50,545 nucleotides of DNA from Bacteroidia bacterium (GTDB taxonomy: Bacteria > Bacteroidota > Bacteroidia > Chitinophagales > UBA2359): positions 1-50,545 of the forward strand of contig JAUHXA010000054.1 of the NCBI GenBank assembly GCA_030427245.1, read 5' to 3'. Shown one piece after another: positions 22,716 through 31,419 of the stretch. The position numbers and the translations under genes were made by a program. The notes beneath the pieces are model-generated. The model had not been told where the DNA came from and made no database searches. It saw only the letters and a program-made list of their open reading frames with translations. Each line of letters starts with the position of its first letter. Within the stretch, counting starts at the first letter, position 1.

Positions 22716-24494
22716 ATGCAAGCATTAACAGGCTTAGACGCTTCTTTTCTGTATTTAGAAACTCCCAACTCACCGATGCACGTTGGTGGATTGGCCATCA
22801 TTGAAGGACCTCTCGAATTTGACACCTTTCGGGACATCATTCAATCTCGTTTACACCTTGTCCCTTCTTTTACACAGAGATTGGTAGAAGTGCCTTTGAG
22901 TTTGGACTATCCGTACTGGATAGACGACCCCAACTTCAATCTAAGTCGACACATGCACCACACTGCCCTACCACAACCAGGGGATTGGAAACAGCTTCGA
23001 CGATTGGCTTCTCGATTGTTTAGTCAGCCTTTGAATCGGAATCGTCCGCTTTGGGAAGTTGTTTTCATTGAAGGAATCAACAATATTCCACAAGTGCCTC
23101 CAGGTTCAGTAGCGGTTTTGAGCAAGGTTCACCATGCAGCCATAGATGGAATGTCAGGGGCAGATATCAACAGCATTATTTACGATATGACCCCCGAACC
23201 CCGTAAGTTTCCGCCACCGCCTGCCAAAAAAATTGAATCCGTGCCAAGTGATTTAGAGTTGGTCAGAAGAAGTGCCGTCAACTTTGTCAAACGCCCTTTC
23301 AAATTGCCTAAGTTGCTTTTGGATACAGCTACTTCAACCGTCAAGGCGGGCTATTTGACCAGAGTGCGAAGTGCGCCGATGCCGACCTTGCCTTTCACTG
23401 CCCCCAAAACCATTCTCAACGGGCCTGTTTCGGCAGATAGAATTTGGGATACCTCCTTATTGTCTTTGGATCGCATCAAAAGCATCAAAAACATCATTGA
23501 AGGAACAACAGTAAATGATGTGATTTTGACAGCTTGTGCAGGTGCATTGAGGAGATATTTGCAGGAGAAAAATGAACTCCCCGAAAAACCTTTGGTAGCG
23601 ATGGTGCCAGTTTCGACTCGCACGAAGGAGGAAAAAGGAACAATGGGGAATCAAGTTTCTTCTATGTTTATTCCTTTGGGAACAGACATTGAAGACCCGA
23701 TTGAGCGATTGAGAGAAATCAACAAACACACTGTAAGCGGCAAAATCGTACAGCAAGCGGTGAATGCAAAATCATTGGTCGAATACAGCGAGTTTATTCC
23801 TTTTGGATTGGCAGGAACGGCAGCTCGTTTGTACAGTCGAGCAAATCTATCCAAATTACACAACCCTGTTTTCAACTTGGTCATAACCAATGTCCCAGGC
23901 CCGCAAGTGCCGATTTATATGGGCGGCAAACAATTGTTGACCAATATGGGAATGGCTCCTGTTATGGATGGGATGGGGTTGTTAATCACCGTTTTGTCCT
24001 ACAATGGCGTGGTTTCATTGAGTCCCGTTTCGGCTCGAAACATCATGCCCGACATGAGCAAATTTACCCGCTATCTGCGGGAAAGTGCCAACGAATTGGA
24101 GGCAGCAGTTTTGGCATCGGACGAAGCAAAAGAGGCGGCTTCAAAAGAAGTTCCTTTATCTGATATTACTCCTATTTTTCAATTTATGGCGGATTATTTG
24201 GCCAAAAATCCTACGATACAACTTCCTTCAAACGACATCTATCAGTTTGAAATAACAGGTAAACAGGCCCAGAATTGGGTGTTTGAACTTCAAAGCACAC
24301 CGCCTCGGATTTACGAAGGTACTACCGAAGATGCAAAGTGTACGCTGACCATGAAGGACAAACATTTTGCGGCAATGGCTGCGGGTCAATTGAAGGGTAC
24401 GGCTGCTTTTATGCAGGGAAAAATGAAGGTGAAAGGAGATGTGAATGCGGCGATTAAGCTGGGGAAAGTGATGGAAATTTTTCCGAAGGCCTAA
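22716..24494 (+). CDS. Wax ester synthase/diacylglycerol acyltransferase fused to an SCP2 domain, 592 aa
   Basis: WS/DGAT enzymes esterify fatty alcohols or diacylglycerol with acyl-CoA, giving storage wax esters or triacylglycerol. The N-terminus MQALTGLDASFLYLETPNSP is characteristic, the active site HHxxxDG is VHHAAIDGMSG (His139/His140/Asp144), and PLWEVVFIEG and VITNVPGPQVPIYMGG are conserved family segments. The last ~110 residues (IYQFEITGKQAQNWVFELQS ... CTLTMKDKHFAAMAAGQLKG ... KVKGDVNAAIKLGKVMEIFP) form an SCP2 sterol-carrier fold, a hydrophobic-ligand binder. This is a fusion; ordinary WS/DGATs are about 450-480 aa. The SCP2 part may hand over lipid substrate. Monocistronic; possible -7 box at 22669-22676. 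Confidence 0.93.
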   Translation: MQALTGLDASFLYLETPNSPMHVGGLAIIEGPLEFDTFRDIIQSRLHLVPSFTQRLVEVPLSLDYPYWIDDPNFNLSRHMHHTALPQPGDWKQLRRLASRLFSQPLNRNRPLWEVVFIEGINNIPQVPPGSVAVLSKVHHAAIDGMSGADINSIIYDMTPEPRKFPPPPAKKIESVPSDLELVRRSAVNFVKRPFKLPKLLLDTATSTVKAGYLTRVRSAPMPTLPFTAPKTILNGPVSADRIWDTSLLSLDRIKSIKNIIEGTTVNDVILTACAGALRRYLQEKNELPEKPLVAMVPVSTRTKEEKGTMGNQVSSMFIPLGTDIEDPIERLREINKHTVSGKIVQQAVNAKSLVEYSEFIPFGLAGTAARLYSRANLSKLHNPVFNLVITNVPGPQVPIYMGGKQLLTNMGMAPVMDGMGLLITVLSYNGVVSLSPVSARNIMPDMSKFTRYLRESANELEAAVLASDEAKEAASKEVPLSDITPIFQFMADYLAKNPTIQLPSNDIYQFEITGKQAQNWVFELQSTPPRIYEGTTEDAKCTLTMKDKHFAAMAAGQLKGTAAFMQGKMKVKGDVNAAIKLGKVMEIFPKA

Positions 24495-24569
24495 CGGAAC
24501 GCCAATGCCTTGAAAATCACAAAGGATATTTCACGTTTATGGATTATTTTTGAACAAAACGTTAAAAAC

Positions 24570-24600
24570 TTGCATTTCTATTGAAGATAATGTAATTTTG
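24570..24600 (+). promoter_or_regulatory. Promoter of the metY leader
   Basis: TTG at 24570-24572, a 20-nt spacer, then TAATTTTG at 24593-24600. Both boxes and the spacing fit the Bacteroidota primary-sigma promoter. Transcription is expected to start near 24606, about 34 nt before the leader-peptide ATG and about 370 nt before metY. Confidence 0.7.
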
Positions 24601-24639
24601 AATATTGTTTATTGATTTTTTTTCAAACTTAAACCAAAT

Positions 24640-24732
24640 ATGTTAAACCTTTTCCAAAATTCTTTTGATGTATCAATAGTACGTTGCTGTTGTTGTTGTG
24701 GGAATTTGAAAGGTCTTTGGTCTTCAAGATAA
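24640..24732 (+). CDS. Cysteine-run leader peptide of metY, 30 aa
   Basis: ATG at 24640, TAA at 24730-24732. The peptide is MLNLFQNSFDVSIVRCCCCC followed by GNLKGLWSSR. Five consecutive Cys codons (TGC TGT TGT TGT TGT) occupy 24685-24699. It lies between a good promoter and a strong terminator, in front of a sulfur-assimilation gene. This is the arrangement of ribosome-mediated attenuators, where a shortage of the charged tRNA stalls the ribosome on the run. Cys-run leaders are known in Actinobacteria; I do not know of one described in Bacteroidota. The peptide is probably not functional itself. No alternative ATG frame reads through the TGT repeat. Confidence 0.82.
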   Translation: MLNLFQNSFDVSIVRCCCCCGNLKGLWSSR

Positions 24733-24781
24733 GCATGTATTGTCAAACAACAACACAACAATTAATCTCAAAGAGCCTTTC
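24685..24781 (+). promoter_or_regulatory. Antiterminator and protector stems of the metY attenuator
   Basis: GAAAGGTCTTT (24708-24718), starting 8 nt after the Cys run, can pair with AAAGA-CCTTTC (24770-24774 and 24776-24781, one bulged G). These are 11 bp that overlap the 5' arm of the terminator, so the two structures exclude each other. The Cys codons themselves (24692-24699) pair perfectly with CAACAACA-type sequence at 24747-24754, extended further with one bulge and one mismatch. A ribosome stalled on Cys codons would free the antiterminator arm. A ribosome reaching the stop at 24730 would cover it, and the terminator would form. Confidence 0.72.
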
Positions 24782-24812
24782 TTCAAAAATATAGAAGAAA
24801 GGCTTTTTTTTT
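24774..24812 (+). terminator. Intrinsic terminator in the metY leader (attenuator)
   Basis: AGCCTTTCTTC (24774-24784) and GAAGAAAGGCT (24794-24804) form a perfect 11-bp stem with a 9-nt loop AAAAATATA, followed by nine T residues (24804-24812). It lies 42 nt after the leader-peptide stop and 168 nt before metY. Confidence 0.9.
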
Positions 24813-24851
24813 AGATTGGACTTTCCAAATTGTCAAAAAAAATCATCTAAT

Positions 24852-24938
24852 GAGAGTATCGGATGCCTTTTGGTCGAAACCATAAAAGTAGGCTATCAGT
24901 CAACTTGCTTTTAATCAGAAAGGTATCCGGTGCTTTTT
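24852..24938 (+). ncRNA. Second structured RNA in the metY 5' UTR (three-way junction, terminator-like)
   Basis: The outer stem pairs ATCGGATGCCTTT (24858-24870) with AAAGGTATCCGGT (24919-24931), two G-U pairs included. It can be extended by about six weaker pairs to 24852/24937, ending in a T-run. Inside are two hairpins: TGGT-CGAA-ACCA (24871-24882) and TAAAAGTAGG/CTTGCTTTTA (24883-24892 with 24904-24913) with an 11-nt loop. The compact three-way junction with a U-tract looks like a riboswitch-type or tandem terminator element. I do not recognise its sequence as SAM-I, SAM-II, SAH or cobalamin. Function inferred only from position. Confidence 0.5.
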
Positions 24939-24940
24939 AG

Positions 24941-26302
<1,362 letters not shown>

Positions 26303-26320
26303 GTCTTCGGAATACTGATT

Positions 26321-26645
26321 TTTTGAACCACAAAAGTATTTAGACTTTGGACGAAGGAGCAAAGAGGCAATAAGCAGGATTTAAGCCTTTGATAATGAAC
26401 ATTTTGCGACTAAATCTTCAATTTGGTTAAGTGTTTGGTTTACAGCGTTTTATGTCTTGCATCTTACGTTCTACTTCTTTTGTCCAAAGTCTAAAAAGTA
26501 TCAAAAAGACACAAAAGAGTTACTGCTTTTATGTGAAACCTTTTGTGTTCTTTGTGTCTTTTGTGGTTTGATTTGGATTCCGTACTGCTTTTTTTGAACC
26601 ACAAAAGCATCAAAAGGACACAAAAGAGGTGCTGATTTTGTGGTT
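26321..26645. repeat. Nested inverted and direct repeats filling the metY-metX gap
   Basis: The 390-bp gap has no gene. TTAGACTTTGGAC (26340-26352) is inverted at 26482-26494. TTTTTGAACCACAAAAG occurs as a direct repeat near 26321 and 26590. CTTTTGTGTnCTTTGTGTC-type sequence around 26540-26575 is inverted at about 26592-26628 (CCACAAAAG ... GGACACAAAAG). Such Bacteroidota dispersed repeats can form long hairpins and may weaken metX relative to metY. Confidence 0.65.
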
Positions 26646-26692
26646 TAATTTGCTTTCTATACTGATTATGAACCATATAAACAGATAAACAC

Positions 26693-27739
26693 TTGAACAC
26701 TAACACACAAACTTTCCAACATTTTCAAGAATTTTCCTTAGAATCAGGCGAAACATTGCCCGAAATTCAAATTGCCTACGATACCTATGGCGCAATGAAT
26801 GAGGACAAAAGCAATGTCGTGTGGATCTGTCATGCTTTGACTGCCAATTCGGAAGTACATGATTGGTGGTATGGCTTGTTTGGTGAAGGGAAAGTTTTAG
26901 ACCCAACTAAATACTTTATTGTGTGTGCCAATATGTTGGGCTCTTGCTATGGGACTACAGGACCAACAAGCACGAATCCCCAAACGGGACAGTCTTATTA
27001 CCGAGATTTTCCATTGATTACAGTGCGTGATATGGTCAATGCCCACATTTTGTTGCGAAAACACTTGGGGATTGAACAAATTTATTTTGGGGGAGGTGGT
27101 TCGATGGGCTGTCAGCAGTTGTTGGAATGGGCAATCATAGAACCGAATTTATTTGAAAGTATCTTTTTAGTAGCGGGAAATCACCGACATTCACCGTGGG
27201 GCATAGCCTTCAATGAAAGTCAGCGTTTGGCGATTGAAGCGGACAGTACTTTTGGAGAACCTCGGTTAGATGCGGGTGCAAAAGGTTTGAAGGCAGCTCG
27301 AAGTATTGGCATTTTGTCCTACCGACATTATGATGCTTTTTTACAAAGTCAGTTGGACGAAGAAGATAAGGTGGATGATTTCAAAGCTTCGAGTTATCAA
27401 GCCTATCAAGGAGAAAAACTACTGAAGCGCTTTGATGCCTACTCTTATTGGACGCTTTCTAAAACGATGGATACCCACAACATAGCTCGAAATAGGGGAG
27501 AGGCTTCGGAGGTTCTAACGGGAGTAAAGGCTCGTACATTGGTGGTCAGCATCAGTTCAGATTGGTTGTTTCCGCCTTCCGAGCAGCAGTTTTTGCACCA
27601 ACATATTCCGAACAGCAGTTACTTCGAAATTGAATCGTTTTATGGTCACGATGGTTTTTTGGTAGAATTTGAGAAAATCAACACGATTATTGCTGGATTT
27701 TTGCAGCAAAACAAACTGTTAGAAATGCGAAATGGATAG
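26693..27739 (+). CDS. metX: Homoserine O-acetyltransferase
   Basis: An alpha/beta-hydrolase-fold enzyme transferring acetyl from acetyl-CoA to homoserine. Motifs: GETLPEIQIAYDTYGAMN, WICHALTANSEV, ANMLGSCYGTTGPTSTNP, the nucleophile elbow GGGGSMGCQQ with Ser137, SSDWLFPP carrying the catalytic Asp, and GHDGFLVE carrying the His. At 348 aa it has the normal length. The only usable upstream start is TTG at 26693; the first internal ATG would remove the conserved GETLPEI strand, so a TTG start is chosen. It lies downstream of metY in the same direction, across a repeat-filled gap. Together the two genes convert homoserine to homocysteine. Confidence 0.94.
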   Translation: MNTNTQTFQHFQEFSLESGETLPEIQIAYDTYGAMNEDKSNVVWICHALTANSEVHDWWYGLFGEGKVLDPTKYFIVCANMLGSCYGTTGPTSTNPQTGQSYYRDFPLITVRDMVNAHILLRKHLGIEQIYFGGGGSMGCQQLLEWAIIEPNLFESIFLVAGNHRHSPWGIAFNESQRLAIEADSTFGEPRLDAGAKGLKAARSIGILSYRHYDAFLQSQLDEEDKVDDFKASSYQAYQGEKLLKRFDAYSYWTLSKTMDTHNIARNRGEASEVLTGVKARTLVVSISSDWLFPPSEQQFLHQHIPNSSYFEIESFYGHDGFLVEFEKINTIIAGFLQQNKLLEMRNG

Positions 27740-27764
27740 AAACATCCAAAGTTCAAACTCTTTT

Positions 27765-28766
27765 TTACTTCAAGGCTTGCAATACATCTTTCGCTTTTTG
27801 ACTGTAATCGTTCGCACTATTCGCCAAGTCATTGAAGTAAGGTTTTGCTGCACTCGAATTTCCTTGTTTGGCATAAGCCATTGCTAAGTAGTATTTTGCA
27901 GTAGCCAAATCATAAGTGGATAGTTCCAGGTTGTCTTTCTCTATCGCAGTTGTTAGATTTTGAGTTGCTTGGTTTAGGTCTTTCCCATTGAAGTAGTGTA
28001 CCATTCCCAATCGAAAATGTTTTCGAGCCAAATTAGTGTCTTCTATTTGTTGCAATGAATTGAGTGCCTTTGCATAATCTTTGCGCTTGAAATGATAATT
28101 GGCATCCTCGTATTGAAGTGCAAAAGCCTTTTCACTTTTTGTAGAAATAGAGGGAGTCTTTGGCGTGTTAGAAAAACTAACTCCCTCTTGATTTTGGTTT
28201 TTCCTTGATGTATTGTGGTCACTTTGTATGATTGAAGGGCGATTTTTAGTTGGGGTATTTTCGCCAATCTTATCTGGGTTTGAATAAGCCTCCGTTGTTT
28301 CTGTTTGTTTAGGTATATTTTGTTCTACCCAGCCTGAATATTCTACTTCATATTTTTCGAAAACTATTGAGGAAACATCGTTAGAGTTTTTGGCAAAATA
28401 ACTAAAAAGCGTATAGGCTGCAAAGGTTACTAAAACCATAGCTGCTGCCCTGAATAAGAAAGTTTTGCGGGTAGAGATAGAGACTATTTTTGGGCGCAAA
28501 TTTTCTACATTCTCTTCCATTTCTCGTCTATCTTCCTCCTCCAATTGTTTATCCAAAACCACATCCAAAACTGCAAATTTTTGCCGCAGTTTATCGGCTT
28601 CTTTGGCACGAATAGCTGTAATCATGGTTCGATAAATTTCGACTTCTTTTTGAAGTGCAGCATCCGTTTGCAGTGCGATTTCAAAGCTTTCCAGCTCCTC
28701 ACCTTCCAATTGATTGTCTATATAGAGTTCAATTTTATTGAATAGATTATTCATTTTGTTTGCCAT
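27765..28766 (-). CDS. Putative anti-sigma factor with transmembrane helix and TPR C-terminus, 333 aa
   Basis: The N-terminus (NLFNKIELYIDNQLEGEELE then FEIALQTDAALQKEVEIYR) is the helical anti-sigma pattern typical of Bacteroidota. One transmembrane segment (FLFRAAAMVLVTFAAYTLFSYF, about residues 103-124) follows, then a Thr/Ser/Asn-rich linker and a periplasmic region with TPR-like helices (YEDANYHFKRKDYAKALNSL, LARKHFRLGMVHYFNGKDLN, LATAKYYLAMAYAKQGNSSA). It lies 22 bp downstream of the sigma factor gene, the usual pairing. It probably sequesters that sigma factor at the membrane and senses an envelope signal through the TPR part. No zinc-type HxxxCxxC motif is seen. It is convergent with metX. 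Confidence 0.78.
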   Translation of the reverse strand: MANKMNNLFNKIELYIDNQLEGEELESFEIALQTDAALQKEVEIYRTMITAIRAKEADKLRQKFAVLDVVLDKQLEEEDRREMEENVENLRPKIVSISTRKTFLFRAAAMVLVTFAAYTLFSYFAKNSNDVSSIVFEKYEVEYSGWVEQNIPKQTETTEAYSNPDKIGENTPTKNRPSIIQSDHNTSRKNQNQEGVSFSNTPKTPSISTKSEKAFALQYEDANYHFKRKDYAKALNSLQQIEDTNLARKHFRLGMVHYFNGKDLNQATQNLTTAIEKDNLELSTYDLATAKYYLAMAYAKQGNSSAAKPYFNDLANSANDYSQKAKDVLQALK

Positions 28767-28788
28767 TTAATTTTAAAAAAATACACCC

Positions 28789-29559
28789 TTAATCTTGACG
28801 AAACCTTAATTTCTCACGCAGCAATTTCAAACACTTTGATTTTCGATTTCGGGCATTTTGGTCGTCCTTGTAGCCCATTTCGTTGGCAATAGACTCCATC
28901 GCAAATCCTTTCCAATAATAGAGTGCCAAAATTTCTTGACACTTTTCGTCTAAAGTCCGAATCATGTTTTTGACCTCTTCTTGCAGGGGAGTAGTTTCGG
29001 TGGTATAAGAAGACATCTCCACTTTGAATTGGAACCCTTCTTCAATATCGGGGCGTTTGTTTTCCCTGTTTTTTAGGGTAATCATTTTTTTCTTGCCAAT
29101 ATTGAACAAGTAGGTTTTGAGACTAACCTGCAATTCTATCAATGAGCCTTTATAGATATTCTGAACAAAGGCAATCATCAATTCTTGAAAGACATCTTCG
29201 GCGGTTTCATGGTCGTAACTAAACGAACTTCGGGCATACCGAATAAAATCGTTGCGATAAGTCTCGTAAATTTTTGTGATGATTCGCTCATCACCATTTT
29301 TAATCAAGCTAATTACTAAATTACCATCTCCAAGCATAAGTAGATAATCTTCTAAACTTTTATCCAATTGGTGAACTCGCTTGCTAATTACGTTTTTTCG
29401 GAAAATATCCAAAGTTTTTTGAAAGGCAATATTGGCTTCGTCTGCCGAACAAGCATAAACCTGTCTTGCCCATTTCACAAAAGAGAGCCATTGACTCTGA
29501 TAGATGTGTTCCAACACGGATTCATTCCCATTTTTGATTTCCTGTAAAATGTTCATCAT
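28789..29559 (-). CDS. ECF-type RNA polymerase sigma factor with duplicated region 2, 256 aa
   Basis: Residues 83-160 form a normal sigma-2 region (IKNGDERIITKIYETYRNDF, RYARSSFSYDHETAEDVFQE with the DVFQ motif). Residues 190-250 form sigma-4 (IRTLDEKCQEILALYYWKGF, a helix-turn-helix AMESIANEMGYKDDQNARNR). Residues 5-81 align with the sigma-2 unit across its length (IKNGNESVLEHIYQSQWLSF, FVKWARQVYACSADEANIAF), so region 2 appears twice. Ordinary ECF factors are 160-200 aa. The first copy lacks the D-x-x-Q motif (IAFQKTLDIF). Start is ATG 29559 or 29556. Probable operon with the anti-sigma/TPR gene. Confidence 0.85.
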   Translation of the reverse strand: MMNILQEIKNGNESVLEHIYQSQWLSFVKWARQVYACSADEANIAFQKTLDIFRKNVISKRVHQLDKSLEDYLLMLGDGNLVISLIKNGDERIITKIYETYRNDFIRYARSSFSYDHETAEDVFQELMIAFVQNIYKGSLIELQVSLKTYLFNIGKKKMITLKNRENKRPDIEEGFQFKVEMSSYTTETTPLQEEVKNMIRTLDEKCQEILALYYWKGFAMESIANEMGYKDDQNARNRKSKCLKLLREKLRFRQD

Positions 29560-29759
29560 ATTGTAAAGGAAGCTTAGTAATTGTTCATTTCTACCCTTAG
29601 TATCGCTTTCTTTTACAAACTGTAACCACCCAAATCTTTTTTTTTACATTATCTTCATTTTAATGGTTATTTTGATTTTTGAGAGTTACATCTGACCGAT
29701 TTGTGAGATTATAAAAATGGACGTCTGCTTCAAAAAACGGAAAAAATGGATAATAAATC

Positions 29760-31397
29760 ATGAAAAAACAGAACTATATATCATTGACAATTTGCTTTTT
29801 TTTCTTAGTAAGTTGGATCAATATACAGGCACAACCCATTCCGAAAAGTAGTGAGATAAAAGAATACGATAAAAAATTCGGAGAAGAACTCAAGAAGCCT
29901 TGGAAGGCTTTGGAACTAAAACAAACGGGAGATAGAATGGCTGAATTGGAGGAGAATGTCATAGAAGACCATTCTATTATAGGGATTTTGCCAAAGAACG
30001 AAGAAATAAGGGCTTACGACCGTTTCTTTGCAGAACAATTGCGGAGTGGCGAATGGCGAGAGGTCAATTTCTCCAAGACGGATTCATTTGACATGGAAAA
30101 ACCTATTTTTCCAGATGAGATTGGAAAAGAAGATATTCCACCTTTTGCTTCTATAAAAGATGGAACACGTCAAAAACCCAATCTTAAACCTGAAAAACTG
30201 CAAATTCCCACCGACTTCAAGCAAAAATACAGGGAGTGTGTGGGGGAAGTTGCTTCTACTGACAACATCAACTTTTATGGTTATGAATTTCCGATTTACT
30301 ACGACCACAAAGTGAAAAATTATCCCTTAACCTCTCCCATGGACATCGGTAATTTTTGGGAGGCTTTGAGCGAAAGTGAATGGAATATTTTTTTGAAGCA
30401 AATAGAAGAATACGCCACTGCTCTTGAATTGAAGTTTGACGATTGGGGATATGCTTTATTGATACACAAAATTGGGAAAAACATTTATCTACACAATCAA
30501 AATGCAAATATTCTATTTACCTGCTTCATGCTCAATCACTCAGGACTCTACTCCAAAATGACTTATGACAATGATTTAAATCTCAATTTATTATTGGTTA
30601 CAAACGATAAAATCCTCAATACCTTATATGAATTCGACAACTTCAATTATTACTACTACAACTTCAAAACTCCTTCCATCAAAAACATCGGAAGAACCAC
30701 TACTCCAAGCATCAACTTCAAACCTCCCAATGTATTTATGAAGCCCATTGCTTCCTTCGTGCGAAGAATGCCCAAACTATTACACAATGCAAATTATTAC
30801 AGCAGTAGAACTTATTATTTTACGACGAACGGAAACATCGAACAAGTTAAAGGGCATGTAAACCTCAATAGATTAAAATATTACAAAGATATACCACCTA
30901 CCACTTTAGAAATCTATTTTGAAGCCAGTTGTTTTATTCAATACAACGACAAATTGGTACACGATTTAGCCTCCCTTTTAGCAAAGCGAAACACTTACCA
31001 TGAAAAAATAAACTTGCTTTTGGATTTCACAAGCGCCAACAATTCCTTTAAATACAATGCCGACCGTCAGACCCTCTTTCCAGAAGAGACTTTAGCCAAT
31101 GATGAAAGTGATTGTGAAGACCGAGCCATTCTATTTGCTGCTTTAGCCAAGCGACTGTTGAATATAAAAGTATTGGGTATCAAATACAAACAACCCAAAG
31201 ATCATGTAATCGTCGCTGTTCCTCACAAACCCCATGTTGATGTCCCTTTGAACGATTTGGAACACACCGAATACAAAGGAAAAGAATACGTGCTTTGCGA
31301 CCCTACGGCACAGGGTGCGAGTTATGGAAAGGTCGCTACTGAACGGGAATACCAACCCTATGATAAATTTGATTTTCCGACGAGGTGTAGTGATTAG
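29760..31397 (+). CDS. Secreted protein with C-terminal transglutaminase-like domain, 545 aa
   Basis: A signal peptide (MKKQNYISLTICFFFLVSWI...IQAQ) precedes a charged region with two similar segments (IKEYDKKFGEELKKPWK and IRAYDRFFAEQLRSGEW). The last ~110 residues have the Cys-His-Asp signature of papain-like transglutaminase folds: NDESDCEDRAILFAALAKRL (Cys), PKDHVIVAVP (His) and KEYVLCDPTAQGA (Asp). Such domains in Bacteroidota are often proteases or peptidoglycan/amide-modifying enzymes rather than crosslinkers. It probably acts in the periplasm or on the surface. It is divergent from the sigma/anti-sigma operon (200 bp), so it may be a target of that sigma factor; this is inference. Confidence 0.78.
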   Translation: MKKQNYISLTICFFFLVSWINIQAQPIPKSSEIKEYDKKFGEELKKPWKALELKQTGDRMAELEENVIEDHSIIGILPKNEEIRAYDRFFAEQLRSGEWREVNFSKTDSFDMEKPIFPDEIGKEDIPPFASIKDGTRQKPNLKPEKLQIPTDFKQKYRECVGEVASTDNINFYGYEFPIYYDHKVKNYPLTSPMDIGNFWEALSESEWNIFLKQIEEYATALELKFDDWGYALLIHKIGKNIYLHNQNANILFTCFMLNHSGLYSKMTYDNDLNLNLLLVTNDKILNTLYEFDNFNYYYYNFKTPSIKNIGRTTTPSINFKPPNVFMKPIASFVRRMPKLLHNANYYSSRTYYFTTNGNIEQVKGHVNLNRLKYYKDIPPTTLEIYFEASCFIQYNDKLVHDLASLLAKRNTYHEKINLLLDFTSANNSFKYNADRQTLFPEETLANDESDCEDRAILFAALAKRLLNIKVLGIKYKQPKDHVIVAVPHKPHVDVPLNDLEHTEYKGKEYVLCDPTAQGASYGKVATEREYQPYDKFDFPTRCSD

Positions 31398-31419
31398 GAG
31401 CAAGGAGGCACCTGACACC

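Noticed and set aside
24852-24938. SAM-I riboswitch
   Set aside because: The position before metY invites it, but the four-way junction, kink-turn and conserved GGGA/GAAxCC core sequences are absent.
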